Source: Lichenostomus cassidix | Taxonomy: Eukaryota; Chordata; Aves; Passeriformes; Meliphagidae | Length of the DNA stretch: 64,000 nucleotides | NCBI GenBank assembly: GCA_008360975.2 | Contig: CM039199.1 | Coordinates: forward strand, 2,744,530-2,808,529 | Direction: 5' to 3' | Shown here: positions 38,901-47,900 of the stretch, one piece after another | Layout: every line of letters starts with the position of its first letter | Position numbering within the stretch: the first letter of the stretch is position 1 | Position numbers and translations under genes: made by a program | Notes under the pieces: generated by a model | What the model saw: only the letters and a program-made list of their open reading frames with translations | The model's database searches: none | What the model was told of the DNA's origin: nothing

Positions 38901-41900
38901 CTGGTGAGAAATTCCAGGCAGTGCTTCTCCTGGTGAGAAATTCCAGGCAGTGCTTCTCCTGTGACCTCTCTTCTCTGGCTCTTTGCAGGCTGAGCTGACC
39001 TTCAGTGCCGGGGATGTTATCACTGTCTTTGGGTCCATGGATGATGATGGATTCTACTATGTAAGTGCAGGGCCTGGGAAAGTCCTGTAGTTACACAGGA
39101 AATTGTTGGAGTTCATGGAATGGCAGGGAAGCAGAAATCAGGGAACAAAGTATTCTACATTTGGGAAAAAAAATAAATCCCTCTCTATGGGGCTGCAGGG
39201 CAGCCTTGTTCTGGCACTCATTGCTCCTGCTGTAAATCCAATAGTCTTAGAATGGGTTGGGTGGGAAGGGACTTTGAAGCTCCTCCAGTTCCACCCCAGG
39301 TTGCTCCAATCCCTGTCCAGCCTGGCTTGGACACTTGCAGGAGTCCAGGGGCAGCCACAGCTTCTCTGGGCACCCTGTGCCAGGGCCTGACCACCCTCAT
39401 CGCCAAGAATTCCTTCCCAATCTCCCATCTATCCCTGCCCTCTGGCAGTGGGAAGCCATTCCCCTTGTCCCTCCATCCCTTGTCCCCAGTCCCTCTCCAG
39501 CTCTCCTGGAGCCCCTTTAGGCACTGGCAGGAGCTCTGAGGTCTCCCTGCAGTCTTCTCCTCTCCATGTGAACTCCCCAGCTCTCCCAGCCTGGCTCCAG
39601 AGCAGAAGGGCTCCAGCCCTTGGAGCATCTCTGTGGCCTTTAAATATCCCAATGGTTCTGAGTTTATTTTTTGGCATGAGTAGCCTGCAGGTTTCCCAAA
39701 GCCTTGCCTGCATTTTTCCATGCCCACACCAGCCGAACAGTACCTGCTCAGTGCTGACCTTTCACCAGGCACTTGGACACTTTTTCCAGAGGCTGGAATG
39801 GTGATCCAAGGGTGCAAACACATTCCTGCCCTCCAGCTGTGTGCCAAACATGAGCCTTGGCCCTTGGGTCATCCACCTCTTCCTGCCTGGCAAACAGTGT
39901 GCCTTCACACATCAGACTTAAGGCTGAGCTCCAGGTTAAGTCTGAGGGCATCACTGGGAATGTTTTGGGAGCCTCTAGGAAGCACATGGCACAGTCATAT
40001 TCCAGTATGGTAGTGGAGATTTCGAGTTTGTAGAAATCACCATGTTGCTGGAATACCTTTGTCACAGCTTGCTGCCATCTCTTCTTCCTCTCTCGCATGT
40101 TTCTGTGCTCTGGATAAGCAAGGATGTGAGTTGTGGAATTTGCTGAGGATTCTCCCAACATGTGTGTGTTCTGGACTCGTCTCAGCCCACAGCCCAACCT
40201 TCTCCGCAGGGCATTGCACCTCGAGCTGTTACTTACTTCTGCAGGAAAACTGATGTGAGAACTGAATGTTGATCTTGCAGGGAGAGCTGAACCAACAGAG
40301 AGGGCTTGTCCCATCCAACTTCTTGGAAGCTGTCCCTTTGGATGGAGACACGGCTGAGGAATTCCACTCAAAAGATAAAGAAGCTTCTCCACTGAGTGCT
40401 GAGAGCCAGGTGAGATGTGTGACTGCATGGCACTGCCATCCAGGCTGGGATGTGGCTGGAGCCTGAGCACTGCACAGCATGCAGCACGCATGGGATCACT
40501 GAACTTACTGCATGCAGCCTGGTCATCCCATGGGAGATGCCCAAGGGAGTGCTGGGAGCTCTTCCCAAAGACTTACTTGGAGTGCAGAAAGAGGCACAAA
40601 ACACCTTCTGGGGCCTCAGTGTGGTCAGGTGGGCAAAGAGCATCCCAAATCCCACTAACAAGTTGTTTAGATCCAGTGAATGGTCAGTGGGGAAATCCTA
40701 CTGGGTGCAAAGTTCAGCCAGCTCCCCAGGCACATGAAATTCCTTAAATATGCTTCTATCCATGCCAGAGAGTTCTGGAATTAGCAACACACAAACACCA
40801 ATGTTCTTCCATCCACTGTGAGTTAGATAGATCTTAATCCAGTCTGAGGGGCTTCTGGATAAATGCAAAACACACTGAGGAGTTTCCCAAACTGATCTGT
40901 GGGATGGATCCTGTGGTTTCAAAAGCATCCTCCAGAGGCAGGGAATGCAAAAGTTAAATTAACCCCTTGCATTATGTTGCTGAGACTCGTGGAATAAACA
41001 TGTAAGTGGGAGATTTGGATCCTATGGCAGGCTGAGGCCAAAAGTGTAGCAGCTCCTTCATCATTCCTGGAATGATGCACCTCCTGTGCTGTGTCACTCT
41101 GGAGTGGGAGGCAAGAGGGACCCAGCTTGGTCCCAGCTCACATGGGCTCAACTTCAGTCCTTCTTGGGAGGTTTTTGGCACTGTCGTGGTGCCAGACCCA
41201 CACGAGTCAGAGCAAGTTGGCTTTGAGCCATCCTTAGGGAAATAAGTGGCCCTGAATCCCTGAATCCTGCTCTGTTGAACTCCCCACTGGTGCCACCCCA
41301 GCTTTCATGCTCTCTGCAGCATTCCTTGGCCTGTTTTTCATGCTCAGCTCTTCCTTTTCTCTGTACCAACCTCTTCATTCTATCTTCAAATGCTGCCTGG
41401 TTTCCCTTCACCTCAGCCCCATCCCTTGCTTCCAGGCATTCCAAGCTTTGTGGATACAGGATTTGCACCCCAGCCTTGATGCCTTCTTGGGCAGATCAGC
41501 CTGGCTCAGAAATGAGACTTGTGCAGTTTGTTGGATCATCTTCTGACCTCAGCAGCTCCCTGGGGTCCTTGTGCTTCCCTGTTGAGGATATTGGTCCTTG
41601 CTGGGAATCACAGTTAATCAGCTGTTACTGCCAGGGTTTAAGAGCCCTGAGGTTACCCAAGGCTAATTTCCCTGGGGGTTAACAAGGATCCAAAGTGAGG
41701 TTTTTCAGTTTCCCTCTCAAAATGGTTTACTTTTACCATATTGTTGAAATAGAGGGTGCCAAAGGAGACCTCACCAGTAAAATGAAAAGTGGAATTCTCT
41801 GTGTAATTTACTGCAGATTTTCCCTTTCCCTCTGGCATCAACCAGCAGCCACAGGCCCTGTTTCAGATTCCAGGGCTCATTATTCCAGCCCCGGCCTGGG

Positions 41901-44900
41901 TCCTCCCAGGAACCACAGGGAGTTCAGGTAACCTTGCCACTTGCAGGTATGGAGGGTTTGCAAAGCCAAACCCACTTTCCTCTCTGCTTTTCACTTCTGC
42001 TGAGTTCAATGGGGAACTGATGCCCTGGACAGCACTTTGGCCCACATATCCCTGCATGCTGAAGGTTGGAATCTCTCATCCTATGCTTCATGACACTTTT
42101 TTAAAACAGAAATGCCTTTCAGGTGTGTTAAAAACGACCCATATAAAATATATTTCAGGCTTGCCTGCCCCTCAAATCTTTCCATTTATCTCCTATCCTC
42201 TGTGCCTGAGATCCAAGGGAGCTTCTCTGCACTGGCTCTGACTTTTGGGTGTGCAGAGCAGGAACCTGTTGGATTTGGTACTTCTGGTACTATCCTGATC
42301 CATGAACTGTGCTCTCTGTAGTCTGGGGACTTGGAAAATTCAGTTGATGATGAGTAAACAAGTTTTATTTCAGTGGGAATCAGCTTGAACTCTCTAGGCA
42401 TGACTGTGCTTTGGCTGCTTCTGCATGGTGCCAGCCTGGCTCCTGTCCTGCTGCCTCCCTGCTCCCCTGACTCTCTGTCCCAGGGCATTCTGGCTCAGCA
42501 CTCCTGGCATTCCTGCTGCTTGTCCTTTGCAATCCAGACCTGTCTGAACAGCTTCCAAACAGGAAGGTTTGCCCCCTGTTAAAAGTGCTATATTTACCCT
42601 GCTCAGAGCCAAAGTGGTATTAATTAACTGCGTTTAAGTTTAATTTAGGGATTTAATTTGTTTAGTGATTGCTGAGGAGGCAGAGCCTGACCCCACAGAG
42701 GTTTTGGCTGTCACAACAATCACAGCATCCCAACCTGTGGGCAGAAAACCTCATGGGGAAGGCAGAAGGAAGAAATACCTCCTGTAAAACAGACATATTC
42801 CATATCCATCCCTGAGCTGGAATGAACTCTCCCAGTGACACAGCCATGCCTTGGGCTTTCCAAATTCCAGTGGCACTTTCACCCCACAGCATTAAGGAAA
42901 ACCTACTTGTTCAGTTTGCTGTTGGCAGAACAGGCTCCCAGCAAATTCCTGATCCAGCTTGATCCCTGGCATCTCAGGGGGGATGTGTGTGCACCATGGC
43001 AGAGCTTTGGACTTGGTTAAAACTCATTCCAGTTGCAACAGAAGCTTCTCCATGAGTGATTTTTAAATCACTTGTAACTTCTTGGATTTGATGGTTTCAC
43101 CTTGTCTGTTCTTCACACTTCCCTTCTCCCTGCTGTCCTACCAAAGGCTTGAGAATAAGGACAATTTATTTCCAAATTCAACTGGGGAAGGTGGACCATT
43201 TTGAAGTATTTCTGAGTAAATCTTAAAATGCTGGCAACTGAAAAGGTGAAGCAATTGACCTTACAAACTGACAGCATTTGGGGATTAGAATAAACAAAAA
43301 AACAGCACAAAGAGGAGGATCCAAGAAGTTCTGATCACAGCCAGGGTCCAAAACACTCTTGCTCACCAGCTCAGAGCAGCTGCTTTAACGCTGTTCCTGT
43401 TGATGGAATATTTTTCCATCAGTATCATGCAGTTTCTGTCAAAGACTGATTGTAAAGCACCTTCAGAAAGTGTTTGATTCTAATGGATTTCATGTATTTA
43501 TTTCTGCCTGTGTTATGCACCCGGGACGGTTCTTTTCTTCAGAGAATGAGGAAGAGAAGAGTCCAGTGATAGATATGAATGATACATAGAGAAAGCAACC
43601 ATGTAAGTGTGTGAGACCTTCAACCTCCCACCCAGTCCAGCCCCTAAAAGGCTCCTTTTCTTGCTTGTAATTTGACAGGCTAGTTTGGGGTTCTGCTGGC
43701 AAATCCACCTTCAAGGTCTGATGTCAGACTTCTTGCTGCCACGTGGATTCTGTGTTCAAGACAAACCATTCAGCACATGAATTCTAGTTGGTTGGAACAA
43801 TTATCTGGTGGTTTTGGGGACCAGGGTGGGACTGTGCTGGATATTCAGGTTTGGGAAGGACCAGCTTTTTCAATTCAGCACAGCCCTTCTGTTCACATCA
43901 ACAGCCAAAGCTTCATTTGCAAGATTCTGCTCAGTCTGAGCACACTTCACGTTCAGCCTGGTGGTTTTTTCCTACTGGATTTTACTCCTTCCTGAGAGGA
44001 GTCCTGAAAAATCCCTGCCCACCATCAATTTAAGAAAATAGTAGTATTTAGTCCCTAAAACCAAACTGGTGTGGATAATTGTTCTGGGGCTGGGTGGGTG
44101 AGACCCCTGGTTTTGGGGGGCAGTGGGAGCAGCCTTTGTTTTCCTTAGTTTCAAATGCTGTTTTCCAGAAATTGTGTAAATCAGTAATACCTGAGAAAGC
44201 ACTGAAACCACCCCTGAAAACTGATATCACTCTTCTATTTATCACTCTAATGTATGAGAATCTTGACAGGGCAGCTTTTCCTTTGTTTGTCTTAGAGAAG
44301 AACCCCCAATTTTAGTATGATTTTTCTCTCACCAGATGAATCTGTGAAATTATTTTTCTGCCACATAGAGACCTCTGAGAATATCTGAACATGTTTGTGT
44401 GTGTGAGGGTGCCTCTGTGTGTGGAACTCTGCCTGAGCATTGTATTCCACACCTGGGAATCCACAGCAGGATTTCCAGCCACACACAGGAAACTGCCACT
44501 TCCTTTTAGCTGTTTGATATTTGACAATGACATTGGTGCTGCAGTGTCCTTACTCCAGTAAATAATTGTGACTCTGTGAGTTGGTTTGGGTACCACTCTG
44601 GGTTTGGGTAACTCACTGTGGGTTGGTTTGGGTAACTCTGTTTGCACAGAGCTTTTCATGCACAACTCTGCAGGAGAAATTGTGGGGCCACTTCAGGTCT
44701 GCTCTGAAATTGTTCTGCTTTTGCCCAAAAAGTGCTTTCCAGTGGTGCATGGGCAGAGCCTCCACTGCTCTGGCTGCACAGGGGCCTTTTCATCCCTCCT
44801 ACATCACTCCCTGAGTATTAGGCCAGTGCTTTTGGGGTTTTTATCCAAGGATTCTTCATTGCACGAAGTTTCTGGAGCAGAACCTGGGGATTCTCACTTT

Positions 44901-47900
44901 TGCTCCCAGCTAAGACAGTGGGCTCCAAGTTAGCCCTCACCAGACTTTCTTTTTCTCTGTGCCCTCATAAATCTTACATTCCTGGCTGCAAATGGTTCAT
45001 CTGGATTCATTCAGGTTTATTCCCAGCCTCCTCAAACCTGACTAACACTGGGACCATCAGCACCAAGTGCTGTTCTTACATGAGGAAGCTGCCAGAACAG
45101 CCAGAGGTTGCAATTGCTGCTGCAGAATTGGTTGGAGTGGACCTTGCAGGCAGAGTGCAGCTTTCCTGTGGCCCAGGCTGGGCTGTGAATCAGCATGTGT
45201 GACATCCTGCAGCATGTCCTGGGCAGCAGCTGGCCTTTGGGCACAGTGCTGCACACCTGGAGAGTCGCAGGAGTGCCTTGGAAAGCAACATTTCCAGGTG
45301 AACAGAGAGTGTGAGCTCAGGAGAAGTCAGCCATGGGCTTGGTTACTGTCATGGAGAGAGGTGGAGAGGAGTTCCAGCTCTGTGCTGTAGTTCAGGTAAG
45401 GTAGAGTCTGATGGCACGGGCACAGTTCAGTGATGGCTATGAGGCAAAAGTTGACTCTGAGCTTTGTGGAGTTGGGAAAGGTCACAAATTCTCTGCAAGG
45501 TGGAGCTCCCTGTGCTCCTGCCTGCTCAGGACTGACTCCATGGGTGCTGTAGGTGCTCAGTCTGACCTGGAGCTGAGCTTTCTGCTCATCCTGGGCCAGA
45601 AGTGCTTCACTCCTGCAGCAGCCCAGGACAGCACAGCTTCCCCCCATGAGGGGAGGGAAGGTCACAGCTACTGGGTGCTCCTGGTCCTGCAGGAGGTGCT
45701 GAACCAGCAGTAGGGGGACAGAGCAGGGCTGCTTTGACTTTCCACCCCAGAAGACTGTTAAATGAAGTCCCCACAGCACATGAGCATGGCTGTGCCAGAG
45801 AGAGGCAGCAACATTGGCTGTGCCTCTGCCTTATTCAGCTACTTTCCCTGGACACTGCAGGACCAGGACCAGGACATCCAGTGCTGCCCAGTGAGCTGCT
45901 GGGATCCTCACACAGTTCCCAGGTGCTGTCTGATCTTCAGGAGTGCTTCCACCTCAGGCAGAGGGTGCTGCTGCCACTGTCACTGTGGTGTTTCTCTGGT
46001 TGCTGTGATACTGCAGCTCTGTGAGGGACTGAGTGGGGCTCAGGCAGAGAGAGATGCTGAGGGTGTGATGTTCCAGTGTCCAGGAGGCTCTTCCCTGGCA
46101 CAGCTCCAGCCACTCTCACCTCATGTTTTGGGTAAAGCCAAGACAGGATGCACAGCTGGAGCTTTGGAAGCTGCTGGTTTGTGAAAGCTGTGTGGAAGAG
46201 AAGTCAGTGGGACTAAGGCTCTCCTAGCCTCAGAAACCCAGAGCCTCTTCCCTGAGGAACTTTTCAGCCTCTTGGGAAAGCTTGACCTGCCAGATTGGGA
46301 ATTGTCCCTGTCTGGACACCTAAACCCAGTGAGAGACCATGGAAGGAAGGCTGCTGCTGAACTGACCTGTCAGTGCTTTGTGAAGAGGAAACTCAGCCCA
46401 GGACTAGGGTACATCCTGATTTCCAAAAACCCTTTCCAAAGGGAACAGCACCATTTGAGACTAGTGTGTCCCAGTTAGCTTCTCAAACACTCAGGGTCTC
46501 AGGAACATTTCTGTGTGCCACTTGATCCAAGACTTTTCCATGTCCTGCTCCATCACCAGCTTCTCCACTGGTGCCACTGCAGAGCAGCAGACTTGGCTTT
46601 GTGCCCCTCCTGCCTCTGGACCTGCTGGATGCTGGGCAGCCTTGCAGGATCCCCAATTCCTCTTCCCACCACGGCAGCCATGGCCACTGTTGAGAAGCCT
46701 CAGGGCTTAGCCAGTCTTCTTGATCTTCTGGAAGTCTTGCAGAGCCCTTGTTCTTATTAAAATTGGTTTTTTTAATGTCCTTGCTTCTGTCCCAGAGCAT
46801 GCTGGGAGCCCAGCAGGCTCCATGGCTGAGGCATTCATGGATTCATCAATAGCTGTCTCCACCCATGCTCTCAGGAGCTGCTTCACTTACTCAGCTGAGG
46901 AGCAGCATCTTTCACCAAGGCCTTAGTGGGTCTTCTGTGCTGTCCTGTTCTTAGCCCAAAGTTGAGGAATTTCAGGAAGGCTGAGCTCAGGAAGGGTTTG
47001 GGTCATAGGTACAAAATTTAAACCCACTGGAAACTTCCAAAATGGAATTGCACCTGCATAGAGGGGAGAAGGCCAGGTTCTCTGGCTGAGACTTATGTTT
47101 GGGGGGACCTCCTACAGCAGCTCTTAAATTCTGCTTTTGTCTTTTGTTTTCTCTTTCCCATCCAGCTAAATCCAGATGGATCTGTCGATCAGAGTGACTC
47201 CTCTCCATCTCCTCCTGCAGCACCTTCCTGCCTTGTCCCAGGCGAGCAGTGTCCAGAGCAGGCCCTCCTCACCTGCACTGATGCACCTGGGCAGAGTAAA
47301 AAGAAGAGAGGCTTCTTCTTCAAAGGGAAAAACCTCTTCAGAAAACTTGGGTCCAATAAGAAAAACTAACAAGGGGTTATTCCATCCAGGCTGCCTGCGC
47401 AGCCCCAGAGACTGAGAGTTCAGGAGAAGCTGTCTGCAATAAGCTGATTATTTTCATAGGGAAGAAGTGTCTGTTGAAAACTCTGGAGGGTGTGGGAGCT
47501 GAAAGCCCCCAGGGGGAAAGTGGCTCTGGGGTGTGAGGGCTCAGCTCCAGGATCCAGCATGTCCTGCTCCATGCAGCCCTCGGTGCACCAGTTCCCTGTA
47601 AATATTTTAATTTAAGGATTATATTCTGGCTGTAAATTAGCTAACTGGCTTTTCCCAGCAAAGCCCCAGCCCCTTAGGAGAGATCCCTTGTACTCCACCC
47701 CCTGGTATTTCTCTGCTCCAAAGGAGGTCGTGTCAACTCCTTCACTTCCTGCGAAGAAAATTTGCACTTTTTCTGTTCCCATGACTCCCCTTCGCTGTCT
47801 CTGGGCTGACGAGTGAGTTCTTACTTGTACTGTAACCCTGTAAATACGCAGCTGTGCCTCGGAGCATCCCACACTGCCTCAGTCAGCTTCCAGCACCAGG

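Noticed and set aside
39748..40491. 247-codon minus-strand frame
   Set aside because: Crosses the SH3-3 exon and intron in antisense, with no recognisable domain or splice context.
40410..47165. Possible independent gene or lncRNA in the 6.8 kb intron
   Set aside because: Several 80-150-codon frames, but none has domains, paired splice sites or a poly(A) signal that I could support.
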